54,107 nucleotides of DNA from JBCCGR01 sp039029195 (GCA_039029195.1 JBCCGR010000028.1:1-54107), one strand, 5' to 3'. Shown: positions 9,847-18,779, numbered from the stretch's first letter. Notes: generated by a model not told the origin, from the sequence alone. Translations and numbers: made by a program.

Positions 9847-12021
9847 ATGTCTTTGAAAGTTCAGTTGCGGGCCATGCTCGCAATATCCGTGTTCTTTGTT
9901 TTTGCAGCCGCACAATCAACTGCCTTTGCCGCAAAACGTCTGGCGCTGGTGATCGGCAACGCCGAATACACCGGCAAGGCGATGGCGCCGCTCAAAAATC
10001 CGGTCAACGACGCAACACTGATTGCCGATTCATTGAAGAAAACCGGCTTCACAGTCGAATTGGTCACCAACGCTGACCTGAAGAATATGAAACGATCGGT
10101 CAGTCGCTTCACCAAGGAAGTCGAAGCCGCCGGACCGGACGCGATCGCCCTGTTTTACTATTCCGGCCATGGCTTTCAGGCCAACAATATCAACTATCTG
10201 GCTCCGTTGAACGCCGATCTTCAGGATGAGGTGGACGCAGAATTCGAAGCCATGTCTGTGGATTGGGTACTCGCCCGCATGCAGGCAGCGCACAAGGGCG
10301 CAAACATTGTCATCCTCGATGCCTGCCGCAACACAGCACTTTCCCGCTCAGTGCGGAGCCTGAATGAAGGTCTGGCACTGTTGACCCGCACCCCAACGGG
10401 CAGCTTCATCTCCTATGCCACAGCCCCCGGCTCCACCGCTCTGGACGGGGCGGGCCTGAACAGCCCCTACACGTCGGCCATCGCCCGTGAATTAATCCAG
10501 CCCGGCGCGACCATCGAACAGGCGTTTAAAAATGTACGCCGTTCAGTCGTTGATGAAACTGCAGGCGCTCAGGTTCCGTGGGACTATTCATCGCTCACCA
10601 CCGACATCGTGTTCGTGCCAAGTGATGATCTGGAAGCCGTGGCGCTCTCCACCGGACGTGACACGACCGAAATGGAGATTGAGCTTCAGTTCTGGAACGA
10701 CGTTAAAGACAGCACTTCCGCCAATGGCGTGAAAGCCTATCTCGACAAATATCCCGAAGGCGCGTTCGCCGGCCTCGCAAAGGCAAAGATCGACGAACTC
10801 GAAGCGGGAAGCACCGGCGATCAGAAAATCGATCAGCTCTTTGCTAAGCTGACCAGCCGAGCGCTGATCGTTGAAAAACCGACCCGCCCGCACGAGTTTT
10901 ATGCCAACGCCCGCATGCGGGAAATTCAGGGCGACTATCCCAAGGCGCGGCAGGACTATCTGAAATTCTTCGCCTTCGGCGAGGAAAAGATCGATCCGCA
11001 CTACCGCTTCCAGAGCTTCCTGCGCATTCAGGAAGGCCGCGCCGGAGCCCGCGAATTCTATCGCACCCTGTCGCAGGGGCAGCGCGACCGTATTCTGCTC
11101 TTCGCCGCCATGCTTCTTGGCGAGCGCGAACAGCGGCTGAAAGACATTGCACAGTTCATCAAGGACAATCCGGAATTTGCGCCTGCCTACTATGAGCTCA
11201 GCCAGGACTTTTCTCTTGCCCGACTGGGTCAGCAGTCGCTGGCTGACAAGAAGGCGGAGTTTCAACTGCTGAAGAAGTTCGTGGCGCTGGTGGAAGATGG
11301 CCAGTTCCTGAAATATTTCTTCGATCAGCAAATGGCTGCTCTGCAGGTGGAAGATGCGAAAACCCGGCTCGCAGCCCTTTCCTTCTTGGACACCGCAGCG
11401 CTTGAAAATCCCGTCAAGCTCAACGCCACCCGCAGCAACCAGGGTTGGATGATGAGCATTTCGATTGCCGATCAGGCGACCGAGATCTTTGTCGAACATT
11501 CAGGCCAGCCACCGGCATCCACCGGGTTCCTGCCCGGTGCGGTGAACCCGACCACGGGCAAGCCGGTCCCCTTTCCGTCGTTCGAACTTCCCGGCAATGC
11601 CAAGCCTATGAACATAAAGGTGAGCTATCTGGATGTCCGTGGCCAGTTCCAGGGACCATTTGAAGTGGCCTTCGACCCGGCGCTGGCTTTGGTTGCGGGT
11701 CAGAAGATGATCCTGGATCGGTTCGCCACCGGTTGGATTTCCTATCGTGACTATGACGGAAAACTGCTTGCCTATTTCAGCCATCTGGTGAGCTATCGCT
11801 GCGCCATCGAACGCATCGAGTACAGCATCGATTCCGAAGATCTCGACCGAACCTTTGATCTCCTTCCCTGCGATCCCAATGATCCGCACTCGATCAATTT
11901 CGGGAAGAAGACATCGAAGATTCACATTTCGATCCCGCGGGATTCGAGCTTCATGTCCGTACGGTTGATGTACCGGGACGGCACTGAATCTGATCTGAAG
12001 CGCTTCGAAGTGGTTCGTTGA
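9847..12021 (+). CDS. Secreted caspase-family (peptidase C14-like) protein
   Basis: 724 aa. A signal peptide (SLKVQLRAMLAISVFFVF, cleavage after TAFA) is followed directly by the p20-like caspase domain (about 29-260): KRLALVIGNAEYTG, KNPVNDATLIADSLKKTGF, catalytic His108 in YYSGHGFQ and catalytic Cys160 in ILDACRNT, so the dyad is intact. The domain ends with the usual TSAIARELIQPG / EQAFKNVRRSV segment. Residues 275-320 form a short helical segment with SANGVKAYLDKYPEGAFAGLA as seen in caspase-TPR proteins; 330-724 are unassigned, with a beta-rich tail. Likely periplasmic or exported. First gene of a three-gene cassette; the cyclase frame begins 4 bp after its stop. Substrate unknown. Confidence 0.88.
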   Translation: MSLKVQLRAMLAISVFFVFAAAQSTAFAAKRLALVIGNAEYTGKAMAPLKNPVNDATLIADSLKKTGFTVELVTNADLKNMKRSVSRFTKEVEAAGPDAIALFYYSGHGFQANNINYLAPLNADLQDEVDAEFEAMSVDWVLARMQAAHKGANIVILDACRNTALSRSVRSLNEGLALLTRTPTGSFISYATAPGSTALDGAGLNSPYTSAIARELIQPGATIEQAFKNVRRSVVDETAGAQVPWDYSSLTTDIVFVPSDDLEAVALSTGRDTTEMEIELQFWNDVKDSTSANGVKAYLDKYPEGAFAGLAKAKIDELEAGSTGDQKIDQLFAKLTSRALIVEKPTRPHEFYANARMREIQGDYPKARQDYLKFFAFGEEKIDPHYRFQSFLRIQEGRAGAREFYRTLSQGQRDRILLFAAMLLGEREQRLKDIAQFIKDNPEFAPAYYELSQDFSLARLGQQSLADKKAEFQLLKKFVALVEDGQFLKYFFDQQMAALQVEDAKTRLAALSFLDTAALENPVKLNATRSNQGWMMSISIADQATEIFVEHSGQPPASTGFLPGAVNPTTGKPVPFPSFELPGNAKPMNIKVSYLDVRGQFQGPFEVAFDPALALVAGQKMILDRFATGWISYRDYDGKLLAYFSHLVSYRCAIERIEYSIDSEDLDRTFDLLPCDPNDPHSINFGKKTSKIHISIPRDSSFMSVRLMYRDGTESDLKRFEVVR

Positions 12022-12025
12022 TCGA

Positions 12026-13969
12026 TTGGCTGACAACAAGGCTGGCGGCAACGCCACTTTCGCCATGACGCGATGGGCAGCAACAGCGTTTGTTGCCCTT
12101 GCAGCGACCATCATCGCGTTTGTTGCCTGTTTCCGGCTCGATGTTCTGGTGGATGATTTTCTTGTAGTGCGTGGCGGTCCGCCGCCGCGCGACGATATCG
12201 TCATTGTTACGATTACCGAAGAAACCCTTGCCACCCTGCCCTACCGATCCCCCATTGATCGGGGGTTTCTTGCCGGTGTTGTGCAGGCCATTGACGCAGC
12301 CGGCCCTCGGGCAATCGGGCTTGATATTCTCATTGATCAACCGAGCGAACCGTCAAAAGACCAGCAGCTCAAGTCTGTTCTGGAAAATCTGGCATCACCA
12401 CTTGTCCTCGCCATGGCGACGGGAGAAGAGCAGTTGAGCGAAAGCCAACAGGCATTTCTGAAGCAGTTCTCCAATGGTCTTGAACGGGCGCTGGTGACCC
12501 TCAAACGTGATGAGCTTGACGGGATCGTCAGACGCGTATTTTCCGGTCGAACGGAGGATGGCTCCATCCAGCCCGCCTTTGCGCTGGCGCTCGCCAAGAA
12601 AACTGATCCCCAGGCAAGCCTTGCCGACGGGCGCATAACCTATCAGATATCGGCCCCCTCCGCGGCGGCCCAATATCCCGCTTATCCTGCACACACGGCC
12701 GCGTTTCTCCCTACAGATTGGCTGAAGGACAAGATCGTTCTCATTGGAACCGATCTTCCGGCCATCGACCGCCATGCGACCCCGTTCTCCAATGTTCTGG
12801 GCGCTCAGACCGGCTCCTTCGCCGGCGTTGCCGTCCATGCCCACATTGCGGGACAGATCCTGAATAGAACAGCGCTCAGATCGCTTCCAGCGGCACAGGC
12901 ACTCGCCATTCTCTTTTTCTTCGCTTCACTGACAGCGATCGTCGTTACCCGACGCATTTTGCCTGTACTGCGAACAATCGGCGTTCTTCTCGTGATGGCG
13001 ATCTATGCGGGTCTTGCCGCCTATTCGTTTGCCACCTGGGAAACAACGCTCCCGATGGTCTCGGGCCTTGCGGCCATCGGACTAACGGCACTGGTATTGG
13101 GGCTGAGAGAATGGTTCGATGATCGTCGCAAGCGCCGGTTTATCCAATCAGCCTTTTCCCGCTATCTCAGCCCGGCCATGGTGGCTCGCATCGCGAAAAA
13201 CCCGGACGCGCTGGCTTTGGGTGGTGAAAAGCGCACGGTCACCTATGTGTTCACCGATTTGGAGGGTTTCACCACCATCAGCGAGGGGTTGGAGCCGGAT
13301 CGTCTTGCGGATGTCCTCAATCGCTATCTGGATCAGATGTGCGAACTGTTCGTTGCCCACGAGGCCACCATCGACAAGATCATTGGTGACGCGGTGGTGG
13401 GTTTCTTCGGCGCACCGGAGGCCCAGAATGATCAATGTCAACGGGCCGTCAAACTGGCGCTTGCAATCGATGAATTCAGCGAGGCCTTTCGTAAGGAACA
13501 GGCCGAAAGCGGGCTGCAATTTGGCGTTACCCGCATTGGCGTTCACCATGGTGAAGCGGTGATTGGCAACTTTGGCGGCAACCGGTTTCTGGACTACACC
13601 GGGATAGGTGACACCGTGAACACCGCGGCAAGGCTGGAGGCAGCAAACAAGCATTTCGGAACCAGAATTTGCATCAGCGCACCAGTCGCCAAGGCGGTGC
13701 CCGAACAGATCAAACGACCCATCGGGCTGGTCCGGCTCAAGGGGAAAACGGAACTTCTTGAGTGTTTTGAACCTCTTAGCGATGATAATGTTCGGGCGGC
13801 CCGCGAGTACGCCAACGCCTATGACCTAATGAGTGAAGGCAATTCGGCAGCGTTGGAGGCTTTCGGAGACATTGCAAAGAACTCACCCGAAGACGGGCTG
13901 GTTCAGCTTCATATCGACCGGCTCGCGCGCGGCGAAAAGGGAAATGAAATCATTTTGCTGGAAAAATAG
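12026..13969 (+). CDS. CHASE2-domain transmembrane adenylate/guanylate cyclase
   Basis: Membrane receptor cyclase, 647 aa from TTG (634 from the ATG at 12065; neither has a strong Shine-Dalgarno). Architecture: N-terminal helix (about 14-35), extracytoplasmic CHASE2 sensor (about 40-290, with GPRAIGLDILIDQPS and the typical KIVLIGTDLPAIDRHATPF), three helices (about 300-370), then a class III nucleotidyl cyclase (about 400-590). Cyclase residues are complete: metal Asp411 (VFTDLEGFT) and Asp455 (IIGDAVVGFFG), 44 apart as expected, the preceding Lys of IDKIIGD, and DYTGIGDTVNTAARLE with the transition-state Asn/Arg. Lys and Thr at the base-selecting positions favour ATP, hence cAMP. Almost touching the caspase-like gene, so co-transcribed. 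Confidence 0.92.
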   Translation: MADNKAGGNATFAMTRWAATAFVALAATIIAFVACFRLDVLVDDFLVVRGGPPPRDDIVIVTITEETLATLPYRSPIDRGFLAGVVQAIDAAGPRAIGLDILIDQPSEPSKDQQLKSVLENLASPLVLAMATGEEQLSESQQAFLKQFSNGLERALVTLKRDELDGIVRRVFSGRTEDGSIQPAFALALAKKTDPQASLADGRITYQISAPSAAAQYPAYPAHTAAFLPTDWLKDKIVLIGTDLPAIDRHATPFSNVLGAQTGSFAGVAVHAHIAGQILNRTALRSLPAAQALAILFFFASLTAIVVTRRILPVLRTIGVLLVMAIYAGLAAYSFATWETTLPMVSGLAAIGLTALVLGLREWFDDRRKRRFIQSAFSRYLSPAMVARIAKNPDALALGGEKRTVTYVFTDLEGFTTISEGLEPDRLADVLNRYLDQMCELFVAHEATIDKIIGDAVVGFFGAPEAQNDQCQRAVKLALAIDEFSEAFRKEQAESGLQFGVTRIGVHHGEAVIGNFGGNRFLDYTGIGDTVNTAARLEAANKHFGTRICISAPVAKAVPEQIKRPIGLVRLKGKTELLECFEPLSDDNVRAAREYANAYDLMSEGNSAALEAFGDIAKNSPEDGLVQLHIDRLARGEKGNEIILLEK

Positions 13970-14039
13970 GGCATTTGACCCCATTTCCAAGTAATGTGAC
14001 GGGCGTCGCTTGCGCTGGCAAATTGAACGAGGTCCCTAA

Positions 14040-14804
14040 TTGCCGAACTCACTGAGAGCATTTTTTGCTGCTGTGCTGGTCTCGATGATCGGCATCGCAT
14101 CTCTGCCTGTCCATGCCGCAGAGCTTGTTGTCATTGCGGTTACCGGAAGCACCGATATCGCACCGGGCGCCCGCCTCGACGATGGAAAGGCTATCGAACT
14201 TTCCGACGGAGTGAGCCTCACCATGCTCTCGCAATCCGGTGCGATCATTAAACTCAAAGGCCCCCACTCAGGACCGCCTGTGGCAAGTAGTTCCGCGACG
14301 GCTGGCTCCGACACCAATTGGTCAAACACGCTGACTGGTGTGAACCGCTTGGTGGGCAAATCGCCGAAAACATCGAATGTCATGGGTGCATCACGCCAGG
14401 TTGAGGGAGCGGAGTTCAACGATCCCTCTGACGGCATCTGGTTGATGGCGGTGGAAAGTTCCGGCCACCGCTGTGTGCGTGCTGCTGGTGCAGAAATGTG
14501 GCGGTTCAATACGGACACCGCGCTGAAGATCGATCTGCGCAGCGACAATGCCCGTTTGCGTGGACTTGAATGGGCAGAAGGCCAACCGCGGCTGGCATTG
14601 CCTAACCAGTTCATCGAAGATGGAACGCTGATTGTCATGAAGTTCGGCAAAAATCCGAGACGGTTTAACCTCCACGTTCTGCCCGAACACATCGAAGTTG
14701 AAGGCTGGGGTCGGATCCTGCGTTGGATGCTGGAACAGCAATGCGATCGACAGGCTCAGATTCTGGTCGATGCGCTGCATGAGGACGTGATCAGCGCCGA
14801 ATAG
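14040..14804 (+). CDS. Small secreted protein of the caspase/CHASE2-cyclase cassette (FecR-like beta region?)
   Basis: 254 aa from TTG with GAGG seven bases upstream; this start gives a complete signal peptide (MPNSLRAFFAAVLVSMIGIA, cleavage after VHA). The mature N-terminus (EL-VVIAVTGSTDIAPGARLDD, then ELSDGVSLTMLSQSGAIIKLKGP) has the beta-strand rhythm of FecR-type domains, which is a weak resemblance only. The rest is unassigned, with a C-terminal segment ending in EQQCDRQAQILVDAL. It starts 70 bp after the cyclase gene on the same strand. Plausibly an extracytoplasmic ligand or modulator of the CHASE2 sensor; this is inference from position. Confidence 0.7.
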   Translation: MPNSLRAFFAAVLVSMIGIASLPVHAAELVVIAVTGSTDIAPGARLDDGKAIELSDGVSLTMLSQSGAIIKLKGPHSGPPVASSSATAGSDTNWSNTLTGVNRLVGKSPKTSNVMGASRQVEGAEFNDPSDGIWLMAVESSGHRCVRAAGAEMWRFNTDTALKIDLRSDNARLRGLEWAEGQPRLALPNQFIEDGTLIVMKFGKNPRRFNLHVLPEHIEVEGWGRILRWMLEQQCDRQAQILVDALHEDVISAE

Positions 14805-14895
14805 ATGTCGGCCTCGACCGGCCGGTTTGACAAAGCTGGACATTCGGGCAAACGTCCAAATAGTCAACTTCAAGCCTTGCTGGATCGCTCCACAT

Positions 14896-15603
14896 ATGCC
14901 TGATCTGAATATTTCTGTCTGGCGCAGCGGTTCGCAGAATTTCGAGACTTTCCTGGTACCGCAGCAGGACAGCCAAACCGTGCTGGACGTGGTTTCGCAC
15001 ATCCAGACCCATCTTGATCCCACCCTTTCCTACCGGTTCGCCTGTCGCGTGGGCATGTGCGGTTCCTGCGCAATGATGGTGAACGGCATTCCCCGCTGGA
15101 CCTGTCGCACCCACGTGTCGAAGGTTGCCAATAGCGGCGCTATCAAGATCGAACCTCTGCGGAACCTGCCGGTGGTCAAGGATCTGATCACGGATATGGA
15201 CCCGTTTTTCGACAAATGGATTGAGGCCAAGGGTGTCTTCGAGGGGACGGCGACACGATCTGATGACATGCGCCCAGTCGACACCACGACCCATCAGCGG
15301 ATAGAAGCCAACGCGGCGATTGAATGCATCAACTGTGCCGTCTGTTATGCAGCCTGTGACACGGTTTCGGGAAACGATCGCTATTTCGGGCCCGCGGCCC
15401 TCAATCGGGTCTGGTCGCTGGTCAATGACGAAAAGGATGGCGGCCAGTCTGCCCGGCTTGATGCAATTTCCGATGTTGGCGGATGTCACAATTGTCACTC
15501 ACAGGGAAGCTGCAGTCTTTACTGTCCGAACGAGCTCGATCCCGCAGCATCCATCGCTTCACTGAAGCGCAGAACCGCCTCCAGTTTCTGGCAAAAGAGA
15601 TAG
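14896..15603 (+). CDS. Succinate dehydrogenase/fumarate reductase-like iron-sulfur subunit (SdhB/FrdB type)
   Basis: 235 aa electron-transfer subunit carrying three clusters: 2Fe-2S CRVGMCGSC...C near residues 50-75, 4Fe-4S CINCAVCYAAC near 140, and 3Fe-4S CHNCHSQGSCSLYCP near 195, the last followed by NELDPA. It conducts electrons between the flavoprotein and the membrane anchors on the cytoplasmic side. The ATG (MPDLNISVW) is chosen over an upstream TTG because the protein then begins as family members do. First gene of an unusual B-C-D-A order operon; 4 bp separate it from the next gene. Confidence 0.9.
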   Translation: MPDLNISVWRSGSQNFETFLVPQQDSQTVLDVVSHIQTHLDPTLSYRFACRVGMCGSCAMMVNGIPRWTCRTHVSKVANSGAIKIEPLRNLPVVKDLITDMDPFFDKWIEAKGVFEGTATRSDDMRPVDTTTHQRIEANAAIECINCAVCYAACDTVSGNDRYFGPAALNRVWSLVNDEKDGGQSARLDAISDVGGCHNCHSQGSCSLYCPNELDPAASIASLKRRTASSFWQKR

Positions 15604-15607
15604 GCAC

Positions 15608-15952
15608 ATGCTGACGCTTCGTATCTACATGCTGCAGCGCATATCGGCCCTGATCATGGTGCCGCTGGTGATAGGCCACATCGCGGTGATGGTCTACGCT
15701 ATTGAAGGCGGGCTGACAGTCAGTGAAATCCTCGGAAGAACGAAAGGAAGTTTCGCCTGGTTCGCCTTTTACGGACTGTTTGTGATCGCCGTCTCCATCC
15801 ACGGCGCAATCGGCTTGCGCGTGATCCTCCATGAAATCATCGGGCTGAAGGATACCGTACTTTCCGCCCTCACCTGGCTGATTGGCCTCGGCCTGTTGCT
15901 TATGGGGCTGAACGCTGTTTGGTCCGTGACCTATTCCGGGTCACTGCCATGA
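15608..15952 (+). CDS. SdhC/FrdC-like membrane anchor subunit
   Basis: 114 aa, three hydrophobic helices (about 8-33, 49-72, 83-106). It has the QRISA start typical of cytochrome b556-type anchors, with candidate heme-ligand histidines in VIGHIAVM and VSIHGAIG. It should anchor the iron-sulfur and flavoprotein subunits and bind quinone/heme. Its TGA overlaps the ATG of the second anchor gene (ATGA), indicating translational coupling. Confidence 0.82.
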   Translation: MLTLRIYMLQRISALIMVPLVIGHIAVMVYAIEGGLTVSEILGRTKGSFAWFAFYGLFVIAVSIHGAIGLRVILHEIIGLKDTVLSALTWLIGLGLLLMGLNAVWSVTYSGSLP

Positions 15953-16290
15953 TCCGTCCGCACCGCAATCATCCCTTGTGGCTCGCCTTTGCGCTGCATC
16001 GTTTGTCCGGACTGGCGCTGGTGCTGTTTTTACCCGCGCATTTCTATCTGCTTTCACTGGCTGCTCGGGATCCGCAAGCGCTCAATGCTGCGCTCGTCTT
16101 CACAAGCCACCCGCTGGTGAAACTTGCAGAATTCGGGCTTGTGTTTTTGCTGGCAATTCATCTTTTTGGCGGGTTGCGCCTGATGGCCATGGAATTTCTG
16201 CCTTGGTCTCATCGCCAGAAATCATCTGCGGCTGCGGCCCTCGCTATGGCCGTTATCGTTTCTGGCACGTTTTACATTCAGGCCGTGTGA
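15949..16290 (+). CDS. SdhD/SdhC-like second membrane anchor subunit
   Basis: 113 aa from the ATG that overlaps the previous stop; a longer frame starting at 15919 is rejected. Three helices, with LHRLSGLALVLFLPAHF (the HRxSG motif of succinate dehydrogenase cytochrome b) and AIHLFGGLRLMAMEF, providing further heme-ligand histidines. Two small heme-binding anchors suggest a type with two membrane proteins rather than one fused cytochrome b. Followed 4 bp later by the flavoprotein gene. Confidence 0.82.
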   Translation: MIRPHRNHPLWLAFALHRLSGLALVLFLPAHFYLLSLAARDPQALNAALVFTSHPLVKLAEFGLVFLLAIHLFGGLRLMAMEFLPWSHRQKSSAAAALAMAVIVSGTFYIQAV

Positions 16291-16293
16291 ACT

Positions 16294-18051
16294 ATGAGCA
16301 CCAAGCCTGTTCTTGAGCGTCACGACACCGATATCCTGATCCTGGGGTCAGGTGGCGCGGGACTTTTTGCAGCCCTTCACGCGCAGCAATCGGCACCGAA
16401 CGCAAAAATCACCATTGCGATGAAGGGCCTGCTGGGAAAGTGCGGTTGCACCCGCATGGTTCAGGGCGGTTACAATGTGGCGCTTGGCGGTGGTGATACG
16501 GTCGAGCGTCATTTCATGGACACCATCATTGGCGGCAAGTGGCTGCCCAATCAGGACATGGCGTGGAAGCTCTGCAAGACGGCTGTTGAACGCATTCACG
16601 AACTGGAAAACGAAGTCGGGTGTTTCTTTGACCGCAATCCCGACGGGTCATTGCACCAGAAGGCCTTTGCCGGACAGACTGCCGACCGCACCGTCCACAA
16701 AGGCGACCTGACCGGCATCGAAATCATCAACCGTCTGATGGAGCAGGTGCTTTCGCGGTCTGTGGAACGACTGCAGGAACATCGAGCCATTGCGTTGGTG
16801 CCCACAAGTGATGGGTCAGCTCTGAGCGGCGTTTTGTTCATCGATATGCGCAGCGGTGCGTTTCGGTTTGTGCGGGCAAAGGCTGTTCTCATGGCAACAG
16901 GCGGTGGCCCGACCATGTACAAGTACCACACACCTTCAGGCGACAAGACCATGGACGGTCTGTCGATGGCGCTGCGCGCCAGGCTGAAACTCCGCGATAT
17001 GGAGATGGTACAGTTTCACCCCACCGGTCTGCTGGCGGGTGAAGGCACCAGAATGACCGGCACGGTTCTGGAGGAAGGTTTGCGTGGCGCGGGCGGGCAT
17101 CTGCTCAACGGCGCGGGCAACCGTTTCATGTTCGACTACGATCCGCGCGGAGACCGGGCAACACGCGATATTGTCAGTCGCGGTATTTATGAGGAAATGC
17201 GCAAATCAAACACCTCCCCCACCGGTGGCGTGTTCATTTCCATGGGGCACCTCGGGCCGGACCATGTGCGCGAGAAATTCAAGGGCATGGTGAAACGCTG
17301 CGCCGACTGCGGGTTTGATCTCGCCGGGGGTAAAGTCGAAGTGGTGCCAACGGCGCACTATTTCATGGGTGGCGTCGTCGTCGATGCTGATGCACGAACC
17401 GACATGGAAGGTTTGTATGTAGCCGGCGAAGATGCTGGCGGTGCCCATGGGTCCAACCGGCTTGGCGGCAATGGTGTTGCGAACTCGACCGTTTATGGCG
17501 GGGTTGCCGGTGACGTGATGGCCTCTGACATTGCAAGCGCACAGACGTTACGCGATCCAGACGAAAGCCTGCTGCTTGCTGAATTTGACCGCGCTCTGCA
17601 CCCGCTGACCATGCGACCGGGTTCAGTCCACACGCTGCGGCAGAGGCTTCAGGAGATCATGTGGGACCATGTGGGGGTGGTGCGCAATAAACGCGGCATG
17701 GAACGCGGACTTAGTGAAATTTCTGAAATCAGAGAGGAGATGATGCAGACCGGCGTTGACGGCAGCACCCTCGCCTTCAATCTCACCTGGCATGATTGGC
17801 TCAATCTCCAGTCCCTGTGCGACATCTCCGAAACCATTGCGCTTGCCGGTCTTGCCCGCGAGAATTCCCGCGGCGCTCATTTCCGCGATGATTTCTCAGA
17901 ACAGGGTGATCTGGATAGTTCCTACTTTACCGTCGCTGAACGTGATCCTGACGATTCCACCATAAAGATGACACGCGAACCGGTTGCCTTTACAATCGTC
18001 AAACCCGGCGAAACGCTGCTGGGTCCCGATGAACCGGAAAGTCTGGTGTAG
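16294..18051 (+). CDS. SdhA/FrdA-like flavoprotein lacking the covalent-FAD histidine
   Basis: 585 aa FAD enzyme interconverting succinate and fumarate or a close analogue. Seen: dinucleotide fold ILGSGGAGLFAALHA; the substrate-site residues of the family are all present: His242 (FHPTG), Arg264 (LRGAGG), His355 (TAHYFMGG), Arg389 (GSNRLGGNG). The segment that carries the covalently flavinylated His (RSHTVAAEGG in E. coli FrdA) reads here KCGCTRMVQGG with no His; Cys52 takes the place. So FAD should be bound non-covalently, as in L-aspartate oxidase, which usually lowers its potential and favours fumarate reduction. Last of the B-C-D-A block; the Uma2-like gene starts 2 bp after its stop. Confidence 0.92.
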   Translation: MSTKPVLERHDTDILILGSGGAGLFAALHAQQSAPNAKITIAMKGLLGKCGCTRMVQGGYNVALGGGDTVERHFMDTIIGGKWLPNQDMAWKLCKTAVERIHELENEVGCFFDRNPDGSLHQKAFAGQTADRTVHKGDLTGIEIINRLMEQVLSRSVERLQEHRAIALVPTSDGSALSGVLFIDMRSGAFRFVRAKAVLMATGGGPTMYKYHTPSGDKTMDGLSMALRARLKLRDMEMVQFHPTGLLAGEGTRMTGTVLEEGLRGAGGHLLNGAGNRFMFDYDPRGDRATRDIVSRGIYEEMRKSNTSPTGGVFISMGHLGPDHVREKFKGMVKRCADCGFDLAGGKVEVVPTAHYFMGGVVVDADARTDMEGLYVAGEDAGGAHGSNRLGGNGVANSTVYGGVAGDVMASDIASAQTLRDPDESLLLAEFDRALHPLTMRPGSVHTLRQRLQEIMWDHVGVVRNKRGMERGLSEISEIREEMMQTGVDGSTLAFNLTWHDWLNLQSLCDISETIALAGLARENSRGAHFRDDFSEQGDLDSSYFTVAERDPDDSTIKMTREPVAFTIVKPGETLLGPDEPESLV

Positions 18052-18053
18052 TT

Positions 18054-18779
18054 ATGAACGCAATTGTCAATCTTCAGGGCGTGCCACAAAGGCTGATGCA
18101 TTTCGATGCAACAACCCACTTTAAAATGTTGGAACACGGGCTTTTTCCCGAATTTAGCAAGGTTGAATTGGTTGATGGCGTTTTGATCAACAGCTCCGAG
18201 CATGCTGTCGGGCCTGAAATCGAGATCGATGGCGTGACCGTAAAACTTCCTCAGTTCACGGCTGAGTTGTTCTTTCGCATGATCGATGCTGGTTTGTTTG
18301 ACGACAAAAAAGTTGAATTGATTGACGGAGTTCTGATTGAATTGAATCCGGCAAAGAATGATTACGGAACTGCGCTCGCATATTTGACGAGCGCCTTCAT
18401 TTCGCAAATTCCAAGCGATCTCAAAGGTTCAATTGATGTCGCAATTGAACTGAATGATGGAACCGTTGTCGGTCCTGATCTAACAATATTGCCGAAATCG
18501 ATTTCCTCAGATGATGCAACTGGCACCGACCTACTCCTCGCAGTTGAGATCGCCAACTCATCTCTGAACTATGATTTGCGCACGAAGGCCAATCTTTACT
18601 CAGTCCATTCCGTTCCCGAGCTTTGGGTGGTCGATTTGCCAAACCGCAAGCTTCACATCCACCGGGAGCCCGCCTCGAGCGGGTACCAGTCTGTCACCGC
18701 ACTAGAGTGGAACGAGCCCGCATCACCGCTCTTTGCACCCGACATTTCTCTAACACTCAGCGAGATCATTGAGCTGTGA
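18054..18779 (+). CDS. Uma2-family (DUF820) PD-(D/E)XK-like protein with duplicated N-terminus
   Basis: 241 aa. Residues about 65-241 match the Uma2 family, a restriction-endonuclease-like fold of unknown cellular role: VGPDLTILP (Asp), LLAVEIANSS (Glu), RTKANLYSVHSVPELWVVDL (Lys), so the putative metal-site residues are present. The N-terminal 60 residues repeat the start of the domain: MLEHGLFPEFSKVELVDGVL matches MIDAGLFDDKKVELIDGVL about 58 residues later. It is visibly more AT-rich than its neighbours and sits between the flavoprotein (2 bp) and the dehydratase alpha subunit (overlapping stop/start), so it is translated with metabolic genes although unrelated to them. Probably acquired. 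Confidence 0.8.
   Translation: MNAIVNLQGVPQRLMHFDATTHFKMLEHGLFPEFSKVELVDGVLINSSEHAVGPEIEIDGVTVKLPQFTAELFFRMIDAGLFDDKKVELIDGVLIELNPAKNDYGTALAYLTSAFISQIPSDLKGSIDVAIELNDGTVVGPDLTILPKSISSDDATGTDLLLAVEIANSSLNYDLRTKANLYSVHSVPELWVVDLPNRKLHIHREPASSGYQSVTALEWNEPASPLFAPDISLTLSEIIEL

Noticed and set aside
10588..11499. 303-codon open frame on the minus strand
   Set aside because: Antisense shadow of the caspase-like gene; no domain pattern and no ribosome-binding site.
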